A stretch of 42,841 bases of DNA from Clostridiaceae bacterium (GTDB lineage Bacteria > Bacillota > Clostridia > DSM-8532), in contig JAAYAD010000017.1 in NCBI GenBank assembly GCA_012719545.1, positions 1 through 42,841 on the forward strand. Direction: 5' to 3'. Shown piece by piece: positions 1-6,346 of the stretch. The stretch's first letter is position 1, and every line of letters begins with the position of its first letter. Under the pieces are notes generated by a model. The model had not been told where the DNA came from, did not search any database, and saw nothing but the letters and a program-made list of their open reading frames with translations. The position numbers and the translations under genes are program-made.

Positions 1-113
1 CAACCTCCTAATTCTCTGTCCATTCTTCTGAATTTCTGCCGACAATTCTTTTCGTTCCTATGTTTCCATAACCATTTAATGCATTTCCAATAATAAACAA
101 TCACTTTAGGCAT
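1..113 (-). CDS. Partial phage early gene, N-terminus only, unknown function
   Basis: An open frame starts with ATG at 113 and runs off the left edge, giving 37 residues that begin MPKVIVYYWKCIKWLWKHR. It is rich in aromatic and basic residues and I do not recognise it. The start is chosen because a GAGGT ribosome-binding site precedes it inside the end of the upstream gene (106-225), which it overlaps by 8 bases, the same junction style used by its neighbours. It is part of the leftward early operon. The product is incomplete here, so nothing can be said about function. Confidence 0.4.
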   Translation of the reverse strand, partial: MPKVIVYYWKCIKWLWKHRNEKNCRQKFRRMDRELGG

Positions 114-225
114 CGTGTTTGACCTCGCTTTCCCTCTGTTTTCTTTTTCTCCAGTCACCCATACAGGCTTCTATCATTGAACCATCACAATAATTAACAC
201 ACGGACAATCTTCACAACATGGCAT
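106..225 (-). CDS. 39-residue cysteine-rich phage protein
   Basis: A short frame of 39 codons begins MPCCEDCPCVNYCDGSM. It has five cysteines within the first 13 residues and one further on, suggesting a small metal-binding (zinc) knuckle. The ATG lies within the last codons of the upstream gene (212-481) and is preceded by a GAGGT Shine-Dalgarno at normal distance, so the two are translationally coupled. A longer frame in the same register exists upstream but overlaps the previous gene fully and is not credible. It ends in residues resembling the C-termini of its two upstream neighbours (ESEVKHDA). Function unknown; probably an accessory early phage protein. Confidence 0.5.
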   Translation of the reverse strand: MPCCEDCPCVNYCDGSMIEACMGDWRKRKQRESEVKHDA

Positions 226-481
226 CGTGTTCGACCTCACTTTCCATTTTCTTTTCTTCGAGTATCCATTGCAAATCCGGTAGCACAATATCTTTAACTG
301 CATATGTTGTCCATGCGCAATTGGTTTCCCCAACCTTTTCAAAGCAATTCTGGATTTCTTTTAATTCATCAACAGTTTTGGATTCAAGAGATTCTCGGAT
401 TTTGGAATACATCTCTGTAAAAAGCTCGTCATATTCTTTCAATACTTCTTTTTCGCGCATTGTCAATTTTGGTTGCTTCAT
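212..481 (-). CDS. Phage early hypothetical protein, 89 residues
   Basis: A charged, probably helical protein beginning MKQPKLTMREKEVLKEYDEL. No domain is recognised. The ATG at 481 overlaps the stop of the upstream 80-residue gene by 4 bases and follows a good GAGG-type ribosome-binding site, so it is a coupled member of the leftward operon. Its tail, MESEVEHDAML, is nearly identical in DNA to the tail of the next gene, and the shared stretch also carries that gene's ribosome-binding site. Heptad-like spacing of Leu, Ile and Val in the first half would fit a short coiled coil, but that is inference. Confidence 0.6.
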   Translation of the reverse strand: MKQPKLTMREKEVLKEYDELFTEMYSKIRESLESKTVDELKEIQNCFEKVGETNCAWTTYAVKDIVLPDLQWILEEKKMESEVEHDAML

Positions 482-720
482 CCTTCCTCAACCTCGCTTT
501 CCTTCAACAATGCGGCAAGCTTGCAACCATCTTTGTGTTTATACAGCCAAGGTCTATTGATTTTGCAAAAAGGACAATGTGACAAATGTTTTATCACTTC
601 CTCCAGCATCTCCCTGTATGCAAGGGCGGTTTTGGCGGCTTCCTTTGCATAAACACCTATCATTGTCAACGGCTCCTGCTCCCAAGCCTTAATCTCTTCT
701 AATTGTTTTTTTGTCAACAT
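478..720 (-). CDS. Phage early hypothetical protein with CPFC motif, 80 residues
   Basis: The frame begins MLTKKQLEEIKAWEQEPL. A helical first half is followed by HCPFCKINRP and a further Cys about 15 residues later, a possible half zinc-binding site with the nearby His residues. A strong GGGAGGAGA ribosome-binding site lies just upstream of the ATG at 720, inside the preceding small gene (689-853), with which it overlaps by 32 bases. Its C-terminus (KESEVEEG) resembles the tails of the next two genes. Function unknown; I infer only a role in early phage growth from its place in the replication operon. Confidence 0.6.
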   Translation of the reverse strand: MLTKKQLEEIKAWEQEPLTMIGVYAKEAAKTALAYREMLEEVIKHLSHCPFCKINRPWLYKHKDGCKLAALLKESEVEEG

Positions 721-853
721 TCTTTATCTCCTCCCAGCGTAATTGTTCCGGCTCCTGCCGACTGTCTACCCACATTGGGCATCTATGTGCGCCTTGAAAT
801 CTTGGATTTTCTAGGGCTTGACAGCCGAGGCAGGTGTTACAGAGTTCCGTCAT
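689..853 (-). CDS. 54-residue cysteine-rich phage protein
   Basis: A small frame of 54 codons begins MTELCNTCLGCQALENP. It has four Cys (C5, C8, C11 and one near residue 25), consistent with a zinc knuckle. The ATG at 853 follows AAGGTGA at 4-5 bases, a good ribosome-binding site. It fills what would otherwise be a gap between the 92-residue and 80-residue genes and overlaps the latter by 32 bases, more than is usual. No family is recognised. It belongs to a series of tiny cysteine-rich proteins in this operon. Confidence 0.5.
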   Translation of the reverse strand: MTELCNTCLGCQALENPRFQGAHRCPMWVDSRQEPEQLRWEEIKNVDKKTIRRD

Positions 854-880
854 AACGTCACCTTGTTTTTATATTGTGCA

Positions 881-1159
881 TCAAGTAGTTTGTTCTAAAT
901 TGTTCTTAATTTCAGCATCCAACCACTCACCATATCCAGTTTTTCTTAGAAATTCCTGTACTTTTGTTGCCATATCGCAGCGGTCTTTTAAAGATTCGTC
1001 AATATCGACAAAAGCAAATTCTTTGAGCAGTTCAATAGCCTGGTCATATCTACCTTCAAGCATTGGTATATAATGTGTTGCTAACTCAGCCAAATCACAG
1101 CTTTCATCCTTTGCAATTTCTTCCCATACTCTCTTTTTCAAGCGTTCAAATCTATCCAT
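881..1159 (-). CDS. Phage early hypothetical protein, 92 residues
   Basis: An acidic, helical protein beginning MDRFERLKKRVWEEIAKDES. No motif, membrane segment or cysteine cluster is seen. The ATG at 1159 follows AGGAAGG at about 4 bases. About 55 bases separate it from the zinc-ribbon gene upstream. I do not recognise the family. It lies in the segment after rusA, where lambdoid-like Firmicute phages usually carry small non-essential early genes. Confidence 0.6.
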   Translation of the reverse strand: MDRFERLKKRVWEEIAKDESCDLAELATHYIPMLEGRYDQAIELLKEFAFVDIDESLKDRCDMATKVQEFLRKTGYGEWLDAEIKNNLEQTT

Positions 1160-1214
1160 AATATCCTTCCTCTCTTTCCGCAGCTTAATTGCTGCACATA
1201 TTTTTTTTAATGCG

Positions 1215-1490
1215 TTACAACCACTTCAATAATTTTGCTTCTTCTATATCTTCTTCATCTAAGCATTCAGGGCATTCAGTGACACATTCTTTACAGACAT
1301 TAATTTTTTTACTTGCATCAATTGTTTTATCGCATATATAGCAGGTTTTATGACTTTCAAATGCATGACCACAATCACAAATCACAAGGTAGTAATCTTT
1401 ATAAAAAGCAGGTTCTTCGGTTGTGATAGTATTTCCGCATTCAGGGCATTTGTGTTTTTGTTTGTTACCTTTCATGTTTTTTGGGTACAT
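1215..1490 (-). CDS. Multi-zinc-ribbon phage protein, 91 residues
   Basis: The protein starts MYPKNMKGNKQKHKCPECGN and carries five CxxC or CxC pairs along its length: CPEC, CDC, CYIC, CKEC and CPEC. This suggests two or more treble-clef or zinc-ribbon folds, likely for nucleic-acid or protein binding. The ATG at 1490 follows AAAGGAG at 9 bases. It sits between rusA and small unknown genes in the leftward operon. The family is not recognised beyond the zinc-ribbon character and the target is unknown. Confidence 0.65.
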   Translation of the reverse strand: MYPKNMKGNKQKHKCPECGNTITTEEPAFYKDYYLVICDCGHAFESHKTCYICDKTIDASKKINVCKECVTECPECLDEEDIEEAKLLKWL

Positions 1491-1534
1491 AAATTTATTC
1501 TCCTTTCTAATTCACATTAATTCCGGATTGCGCC

Positions 1535-1954
1535 CTAATCCCATTCTGCAAATACCTCTGGTGTTAACTCGGTTATTTCAACTTCAACACGTGGATTGTC
1601 GCTGTACCATTTTCTAACTGTTGCATCTACGATCTGGCAGTCGTCCTTGTATGCCATTTCGTTAAGTGCATCGGAGATAATCTTCCCGACGTTGTCCCAG
1701 TCTGGCCTTTTAGTGGGTCTAATTTCGCCCCGTAACATCTTTTCTCTGTTCTTCTTACTCGCTGACTTAGGAATAGAAAAAAATGCGTTCACGGTCATTT
1801 TAAGCGCCCCCTCTAGTCGTTCATGCCCTTGCGTTATGTATAGTTGCTTAACCAGCGTTTCGTAGTTGACTGTCTTATCCGGGGTATATGTGTGTCTTTT
1901 ACCTAGCCGTGGCCGTTGTTTTGCGCATGGTTCACCGGGTATCACCAGTTTCAC
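1535..1954 (-). CDS. rusA: RusA-family Holliday junction resolvase
   Basis: RusA enzymes are small dimeric nucleases that resolve Holliday junctions and branched phage DNA. The 139-residue product begins MKLVIPGEPCAKQRPR, the typical RusA start. It contains RPDWDNVGKIISDALN at residues 83-98 and AYKDDCQIV at 101-109, which supply the conserved aspartates (D85, D87, D95, D104/D105) of the metal site. The start is a GTG at 1954 after GAGGTGA, overlapping the upstream stop by 4 bases. The place near the end of the replication block, after SSB, is usual for RusA in Firmicute prophages. Confidence 0.88.
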   Translation of the reverse strand: MKLVIPGEPCAKQRPRLGKRHTYTPDKTVNYETLVKQLYITQGHERLEGALKMTVNAFFSIPKSASKKNREKMLRGEIRPTKRPDWDNVGKIISDALNEMAYKDDCQIVDATVRKWYSDNPRVEVEITELTPEVFAEWD

Positions 1955-2223
1955 ACCATCACCTCAATCCCCAGGTTTTTGCGGATGTCCTCGGCACAAT
2001 CCTCGAAACTGAGTGTGCCGGTCTTGATGCTGTCAAATATGCTGTTGGCATCTGCAAGGATATCTTTGATTATCTCCGGCCCCACCTTGTCAGTCATTGC
2101 CAGGACCAGCGCGCAGTTGTACAGTGGGATTGATTCCTGAATTGCTCTTTGCGCCTCCATCATGCGCAGGTAGTCAACCTGTGCCCTAGTGTACATTCTG
2201 TGGTCTTGTTTTGGTTTTGCCAT
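1951..2223 (-). CDS. Phage early hypothetical protein, 90 residues
   Basis: Start chosen at the ATG at 2223 (MAKPKQDHRMYTRAQVDYLR) because AGGAGGT lies 6 bases upstream; a longer frame to 2286 would overlap the previous gene. The product is all-helical in appearance, with a basic N-terminus and acidic C-terminal half, and has no recognised motif. It overlaps rusA by 4 bases and is therefore likely coupled to it. Similar small proteins often precede RusA in Firmicute phages, but I cannot assign a function. Confidence 0.65.
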   Translation of the reverse strand: MAKPKQDHRMYTRAQVDYLRMMEAQRAIQESIPLYNCALVLAMTDKVGPEIIKDILADANSIFDSIKTGTLSFEDCAEDIRKNLGIEVMV

Positions 2224-2233
2224 GTCGCACCTC

Positions 2234-2548
2234 CTAGAAAGGTAAGTCCTCGTCATCTTGTTGTTTTGGCATCTCAAGCTTCGCAATGATCTTCTTCACG
2301 GGCCAGTAGAAACCTAGATAATCCTTGAGCTGGTGGAGCGCATTTTCATCAAGGTCAAACGGATAGCTTACCGCCTTACCTCTTGCTTCGCCCTTCATGG
2401 TGTCACACAAAACATAATCACCGTTAAATATCTCAAGCCCGTCCGGCACCTCAAAGAGAAAATTTTTACAAGAGTTTTCGTGCTTTACGAAGATGTATGT
2501 ACGCAGTTCAACGGCATTTATTTTGTTTAGATTGTATAATCTTTTCAT
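2234..2548 (-). CDS. Phage early protein ending in an SSB-like acidic tail, 104 residues
   Basis: The protein starts MKRLYNLNKINAVELRTYIF and ends QQDDEDLPF. The last residues match the acidic C-terminal tip (D-D-x-L/I-P-F) by which single-stranded DNA-binding proteins recruit partners such as helicases and nucleases, and they match the tail of the SSB encoded just upstream (DESDEDLPF). The body is a compact alpha/beta sequence with no recognised domain. The start has GGAGGT about 7 bases upstream. It may be an accessory protein that borrows the SSB docking peptide, or the shared tail may reflect duplication of the gene-end cassette; both stops are followed by the same AGGAGGT site. Confidence 0.65.
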   Translation of the reverse strand: MKRLYNLNKINAVELRTYIFVKHENSCKNFLFEVPDGLEIFNGDYVLCDTMKGEARGKAVSYPFDLDENALHQLKDYLGFYWPVKKIIAKLEMPKQQDDEDLPF

Positions 2549-2560
2549 TACATCTACCTC

Positions 2561-2956
2561 CTAGAACGGCAAATCTTCATCGGACTCATCCAACGAATAA
2601 TAGCCTTCCGTCTGTTCCGGCGCTTGTATACTCTCACGCTTGCTGTCCGCAAAGTATACTTTTTCAACGCATATTGCGTTGTCATAATGCTTGTTGCCCT
2701 GTTGGTCAGTCCAGTTGTTGTTTCGCAAGTAGCCAACAATAAGGATTTGTTGGCCTTTTGTAAAATACTTTGTGATAAACTCCGCTGTCTTGCCAAATGC
2801 AGTAAGCTGGAAGAAGTCGGCGTTTGGCTGCCCTTCTTGTGCTTTTCCGGGTCTGTTAACTGCTATCTTAAATTTGCATATCGATGTATTTCCACCGTAT
2901 CTCATTTCAGGGTCGTGTGTTAATCTTCCAAGTAAGTAAATCGTGTTAAGGCTCAT
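2561..2956 (-). CDS. ssb: Phage single-stranded DNA-binding protein
   Basis: A 131-residue SSB that coats single-stranded DNA during phage replication and recombination. The OB-fold N-terminus reads MSLNTIYLLGRLTHDPEMRY, a typical SSB start. Residues to about 105 form the OB domain with GQQILIVGYLRNNNW as a core strand, followed by a short linker and the partner-binding tip DESDEDLPF. The ATG at 2956 is preferred over a TTG at 2974 because AAGGAGA lies 7 bases upstream of it. Its position after the helicase loader and before RusA fits a replication-recombination operon. It is shorter than the usual host SSB (about 150-180 residues). Confidence 0.93.
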   Translation of the reverse strand: MSLNTIYLLGRLTHDPEMRYGGNTSICKFKIAVNRPGKAQEGQPNADFFQLTAFGKTAEFITKYFTKGQQILIVGYLRNNNWTDQQGNKHYDNAICVEKVYFADSKRESIQAPEQTEGYYSLDESDEDLPF

Positions 2957-2970
2957 AATGATTTCTCCTT

Positions 2971-3801
2971 TCAATCAAACAATTTTTTAGCTTTTTCAAT
3001 CTTTGCAATAAAAGTTTTTTTTCGTCGGTCCGCACCTTCACACTTAATTGCCACGCACATTTCAAGAATTCTGCTGTAAATTCTGCTGTATTTGATATCA
3101 ACCGGATTCTTTATTTCAGACAATGAAAGATTTGTTGTAATGATAAGCGGCTGTTTGCTCTTGTATCGGCTGTCAATGATGTTGTAGACTTGTTCTAACA
3201 TATATTCGTTTTGCCGTTCAGCTCCCAAATCATCAATTATGAGAAGCTTATAATTGTTAAGTGACTGTATGTAAGTATTTTTATCTTCATCAAGCTTCAT
3301 AAGTGCATTTGTGAGCCGTATAAAGTTCGTCATTAGCACCGGAATGCCTCTGTCAATAAGATAGTTTGCTATGCACGCTGCAAAATATGTTTTCCCTGTT
3401 CCCACATTACCCCAAAGCAACAGCCCTATGTTGTCTTGATACATTTCATCCCACTTCTCGCAGTACCGTCTTGCTTTGTCCGTCAGTTGCGGATTGCTAC
3501 CGTCGTCATTCTCAAATGTCCAATCTCGAAAACTTCTGTCTTGTATCCCTTGTGTGCGGAGGCGGTTTATACGCTCAAAAGCTTCCCGCTGTCGTAACTT
3601 AGCTTGCTCGTTTTTATATCTTTCCGATTGGCATTTGCAAAGGCATCCAAACTTCCGGACGGTTCCCAAAATTTCAACAAGGCATTCTTTTGGAGTATTG
3701 CATTTGCCGCAGATCAGCAAGTCGTCTTTTATGTAGTCACCCTCTTGCATTACAGGTTCATTTTGCTTTGCCAGTCCTTCTATCACGCCGTCAAGGTTCA
3801 C
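2971..3801 (-). CDS. DnaC-like AAA+ helicase loader
   Basis: A 276-residue AAA+ ATPase of the DnaC/IstB type that would load the replicative helicase on phage origin DNA. Walker A is GNVGTGKT at residues 131-138 and Walker B is LLIIDDLG around D190-D191; the conserved ATTNLS-like sensor segment follows as IITTNLSL. The N-terminal region carries six Cys (C31, C34, C40, C53, C55, C57), a probable zinc-binding helicase-interaction domain. It overlaps the DnaD-like gene upstream by 4 bases. The pairing of an initiator-like protein with a DnaC-type loader is the standard Firmicute phage replication module. Confidence 0.9.
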   Translation of the reverse strand: MNLDGVIEGLAKQNEPVMQEGDYIKDDLLICGKCNTPKECLVEILGTVRKFGCLCKCQSERYKNEQAKLRQREAFERINRLRTQGIQDRSFRDWTFENDDGSNPQLTDKARRYCEKWDEMYQDNIGLLLWGNVGTGKTYFAACIANYLIDRGIPVLMTNFIRLTNALMKLDEDKNTYIQSLNNYKLLIIDDLGAERQNEYMLEQVYNIIDSRYKSKQPLIITTNLSLSEIKNPVDIKYSRIYSRILEMCVAIKCEGADRRKKTFIAKIEKAKKLFD

Positions 3802-4634
3802 AAACTATCGCCCCCATCATCATAGTTGTATGTATAGCCAATCTGCTGTTTTCCCTCGGCCCTGTACCGTAAATAATTGAGCCATTTAGAACCATCATCA
3901 AGAAAGCGCTTGTAGCCTTCTTTTCTCGTTAAAAATTCGTGAATGCCCCATTTATAGCTGCAATATTCATAACCTTTGTTGTGGAACATTTCAGCATAAT
4001 GGTCGATGGCTTTCTTTATATCTTCGGCGGATGTTTCAGATATGGCTTTTAGAATATCCTTTTTGAATTCGTCTGTAAGGGTCTTGTGAGTAATTATGCC
4101 TTTTGAATTCCAGTAGTCGAATATCTCTGAGCAAATAATATTATTTATATTATTTTTACTTTTCTTTTCTTTACTTTTCTTTTCTTTACTTTCCGGCGTT
4201 TTTTCCGAGTTTATTCTGTTTTTTTGGTTCGTTTCTGCGTCAGAAATTTTGTCAACCTTCTCCGTGTACTTCGCCCGCATTTTAAGCCGTTTTTCGACTA
4301 CTATGCCTGCACGTTTTTTAATGCCGTTTGATGTTAAAACGCCTTTTTGTGCATATGCTTCTTTGTCAAAAAGTTCATACTTTAATGCACTGTTTAAAAT
4401 TTGATTGAATTTATCTTCTGTAATTGCAACTTTTTTGCTTAATATCTGTCGTGTTTCTGCGTCAGAAATGTTTAACTCGGCATTGTTGGTGCGGTAAATT
4501 CGCTCAAGTAGTATGAAATAGAAGGCGTATCCATCATTACCGTATAGCATTCGTAGTGCTTCAATTTTTTCATCGTTGACGGCATCTGTATCGTGCGGGA
4601 AGTAATCTAATCCTTCTTTCCTTGGTCGTGCCAC
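3798..4634 (-). CDS. DnaD-like phage replication initiator with Lin1244/Lin1753-type N-terminus
   Basis: A 278-residue protein starting from a GTG at 4634 (AAGGTGAG upstream) as MARPRKEGLDYFPHDTDAVN, the signature of the Lin1244/Lin1753 (DUF4373) winged-helix domain found in phage initiators. A lysine/serine-rich linker built from in-frame 15-base repeats separates it from a C-terminal helical part (ISETSAEDIKKAIDHYAEMF) that resembles DnaD C-terminal modules ending in a WGIHEFLTR segment. It is coupled to the DnaC-like loader by a 4-base overlap. The likely role is origin recognition and recruitment of the loader. The exact DNA target is not visible. Confidence 0.82.
   Translation of the reverse strand: MARPRKEGLDYFPHDTDAVNDEKIEALRMLYGNDGYAFYFILLERIYRTNNAELNISDAETRQILSKKVAITEDKFNQILNSALKYELFDKEAYAQKGVLTSNGIKKRAGIVVEKRLKMRAKYTEKVDKISDAETNQKNRINSEKTPESKEKKSKEKKSKNNINNIICSEIFDYWNSKGIITHKTLTDEFKKDILKAISETSAEDIKKAIDHYAEMFHNKGYEYCSYKWGIHEFLTRKEGYKRFLDDGSKWLNYLRYRAEGKQQIGYTYNYDDGGDSL
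4155..4193 (-). repeat. In-frame 15-base tandem repeat in the DnaD-like gene linker
   Basis: The unit TTTACTTTTCTTTTC on the plus strand occurs twice in full and once in part. Because the period is 15 bases it stays in frame and encodes a repeated Lys-Ser-Lys-Glu-Lys linker. Slippage here would lengthen or shorten the linker by five residues without breaking the gene. Confidence 0.8.
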
Positions 4635-4638
4635 TTAC

Positions 4639-4782
4639 TCACCTTCTTTCGTGCCTGCATTTCTCACACAAACACGGTTCTTTTTCTTTACACCGCTTTG
4701 CGGCCTGTATTTCTTCTCTAGTCACCGCAAAGGCTTGTCCGCATTTGCGGCAGAGTTTACCGACACAGACAACTATGCCCAT
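4639..4782 (-). CDS. 47-residue cysteine-rich phage protein
   Basis: A short frame between the YopX-family gene and the replication initiator starts MGIVVCVGKLCRKCGQAFAV and has two Cys pairs: CRKC near residues 11-14 and CLCEKC near 37-42. This is the layout of a minimal zinc ribbon. The ATG at 4782 has GGAGGCGAG upstream and the stop lies 4 bases before the next GTG start, so the spacing is that of a real operon gene. Function unknown; a nucleic-acid-binding role is only a guess from the zinc-ribbon layout. Confidence 0.6.
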   Translation of the reverse strand: MGIVVCVGKLCRKCGQAFAVTREEIQAAKRCKEKEPCLCEKCRHERR

Positions 4783-4784
4783 GT

Positions 4785-5216
4785 TTATCTCGCCTCCTTG
4801 AGCTTGAGCAGCTCGGGGTTGTCGTGGATGTTACCGATGACTTCGGTATAATTGTCAGTTTCTGATTCTTCTTCGATGGGAAGCATGATGTCAAAATAAT
4901 CATTTCCATCGTCGTGGCATTGGTACATAAATGCTCCGTTTCTAAAAAGCACTATTAAATATGGTCTGGATAAATCCGTTGAGCAAATATCCCCCTCATA
5001 AATCTCCCTGCCGTTCTTATCTTTTAATCCAGTGTACTGACCGATTGTTTCCGGAATTACATCAAAGTATTGATAATGGTCACCGTAACGTTGTTGTATT
5101 TGCGGGATATCTCGCCATACGAAGCCATCTTCAATATCTCGTTCACTGATGAAGTAATATCCATATACCCATTCGCCATTATCTAACCGCTTGCCTCTAA
5201 ACTTAATGTCTCTCAT
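4785..5216 (-). CDS. YopX-family phage protein
   Basis: The start at 5216 gives MRDIKFRGKRLDNGEWVYGY, the hallmark beginning of the YopX family (named from Bacillus phage SPbeta). The family core GQYTGLKDKNGREIYEGDI follows at about residues 70-88. AGGAGC lies 9 bases upstream; an upstream GTG/ATG extension to 5246 is less likely. YopX proteins are common in the early regions of Firmicute phages and their molecular role is not established, so no function is claimed. Confidence 0.88.
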   Translation of the reverse strand: MRDIKFRGKRLDNGEWVYGYYFISERDIEDGFVWRDIPQIQQRYGDHYQYFDVIPETIGQYTGLKDKNGREIYEGDICSTDLSRPYLIVLFRNGAFMYQCHDDGNDYFDIMLPIEEESETDNYTEVIGNIHDNPELLKLKEAR

Positions 5217-5295
5217 CTGTATCTGCTCCTCTCGTATAAAAACCACAATTTTTATAAAAAACTTTCAATTTAACTGTTTTTGGTCAATACCACAC

Positions 5296-5376
5296 CTAAA
5301 TCCTCAAGCCCATACTTTTCATCAGTGCTAAATTGGGGAAGTGGTGGCTATCCACGTCTATAAGTCCGATCCTCAT
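5296..5376 (-). pseudogene. N-terminal remnant of a phage LIDVDSHNFPNLALMK-type protein
   Basis: After a good start site (GAGGTTGAG then ATG) the frame reads MRIGLIDVDSHHFPNLALMK, which I recall as the highly conserved opening of a large phage protein family of uncertain, possibly radical-SAM or B12-like, function. It then ends after six more residues (SMGLRI). Another frame continues protein-like to 5270 (DEKYGLEDLGVVLTKNS). The simplest reading is an internal deletion that joined the head of this gene out of frame to another coding tail. No product of normal size can be made. Family recognition is from memory. Confidence 0.5.
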
Positions 5377-5386
5377 TTACTCAACC

Positions 5387-5569
5387 TCACACCGGCATTA
5401 GTTCACTCGGTCTAAAACTCTCCCTAAACTTGCCCAACACGCCCTGGAATTCAAGGACAACAAAATGGTTGCGTGGGTGTCGGTATACTTCTTTGCCAAT
5501 GCGTTTGAATATATCTTTGTGATGAACGGTGCCTTTATCGCACCATGTAAAATTGACCGCGTACATCAT
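5387..5569 (-). CDS. Small phage protein, 60 residues, unknown
   Basis: The frame begins MMYAVNFTWCDKGTVHHKDI and contains a basic patch, GKEVYRHPRNHFVVLEF, followed by GKFRESFRPSEL. It looks like a compact beta-rich domain. The start lies three bases downstream of the preceding stop. The stop overlaps nothing but is followed 10 bases later by the ATG of the remnant at 5296-5376. I have a loose memory of similar proteins beside the LIDVDSH family in phages but cannot name the function. Confidence 0.6.
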   Translation of the reverse strand: MMYAVNFTWCDKGTVHHKDIFKRIGKEVYRHPRNHFVVLEFQGVLGKFRESFRPSELMPV

Positions 5570-5572
5570 GAT

Positions 5573-5689
5573 TTAATCACACTCCATTAGAAGCGGATAT
5601 CGATTGCATTTCTTGCGATTAGGGCCGTGCAGCATGTGGTGTTTTTCAACATAGCCGTAGCAACCACAGTTAAAACATTCACCTTGCAT
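5573..5689 (-). CDS. Short HNH-like fragment, 38 residues
   Basis: The sequence MQGECFNCGCYGYVEKHHML continues with HGPNRKKCNRYP and then stops. The arrangement Cys-x2-Cys, then EKHHM, then HG.NRKK closely resembles the first half of small phage HNH nucleases, whose second half carries another Cys/His cluster that is absent here. The start has an AGGGGG site 5 bases upstream. I infer a truncated, probably inactive HNH protein; an independent mini zinc-binding protein is the alternative. Confidence 0.5.
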   Translation of the reverse strand: MQGECFNCGCYGYVEKHHMLHGPNRKKCNRYPLLMECD

Positions 5690-5695
5690 ATGTGC

Positions 5696-5725
5696 CCCCT
5701 TTCGGGGAAGGTGTTACCCTTCCCC
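5696..5725 (-). other. Stable hairpins across the stop of the annealing-protein gene
   Basis: GGGGAAGG (5704-5711) pairs with CCTTCCCC (5718-5725) around a 6-base loop, and a second smaller GGGG/CCCC hairpin overlaps it at 5696-5707. The stop codon of the gene at 5714-6346 lies within the first stem-loop, and the ribosome-binding site of the next small gene lies in the second. No U-run follows, so this is not a classical terminator; mRNA processing or translational control is possible. Confidence 0.55.
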
Positions 5726-6346
5726 TTTCTTTAGTTTGCTTTGCAGTGCTTTAGCAGCTTTTGTCCAGACATCAAGTGTCATATCCTCAACAACAGATAT
5801 TTTGTAGTATTCAAGGAATGCCTTGACATCTGCTCCGGTTTTCTTAAGTAGGTCATAAATGACTTGGGCTTGTGCATCATCAATTTTCTTTTGTGTATTA
5901 ATTGGTGTTGTGCTGTTGTACTTCGTTTTATCACTATCCCAGTAAACATCAGCAGCAAATCCTAATGCCTTGCAAGCAACACTGATGGCGTCGGTAAGAG
6001 CCATTTTGTAACATTCATCAGAAACATAAGGGCCACTTTTTTCATTTGCAACAAATGCACTTCCACCTGTACCTGGGATTGCTTCGGACCATTCGCCATT
6101 TATCTTGACGTAAAGGTCAATATTACAAAATGCTGCAATTTCTCCATTTCCACCATGTTCAAGCCATTGTTTGGTGATTGTGTATTTCCAACCCACACCG
6201 CAAGGACCGAATTGCTCCGTAAGGGCTTTAATTCGCCACATCGGATTAATATCGCTTTTACCTTTAAGCCTTCCGGCATTGATTGTGCGGAGTGCATTAC
6301 TTGGTACGCTACGAACCGCATTGTATAGTTTCAGGTTGTCCGACAT
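5714..6346 (-). CDS. Probable Rad52-superfamily single-strand annealing protein
   Basis: The 210-residue protein starts MSDNLKLYNAVRSVPSNALR and has NPMWRIKALTEQFGPCGVGW at about 34-53 and SDECYKMALTDAISVACKAL near 112-131. These match, from memory, a phage family grouped with Sak-type Rad52-like annealing proteins. Such proteins pair complementary single strands for phage recombination. The partner is encoded immediately upstream: the PD-(D/E)XK exonuclease at 6309-7202, overlapping by 38 bases, as expected for an exonuclease-annealase pair. The role is supported by context and recalled similarity; a different phage recombination accessory protein remains possible. Confidence 0.65.
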   Translation of the reverse strand: MSDNLKLYNAVRSVPSNALRTINAGRLKGKSDINPMWRIKALTEQFGPCGVGWKYTITKQWLEHGGNGEIAAFCNIDLYVKINGEWSEAIPGTGGSAFVANEKSGPYVSDECYKMALTDAISVACKALGFAADVYWDSDKTKYNSTTPINTQKKIDDAQAQVIYDLLKKTGADVKAFLEYYKISVVEDMTLDVWTKAAKALQSKLKKGEG

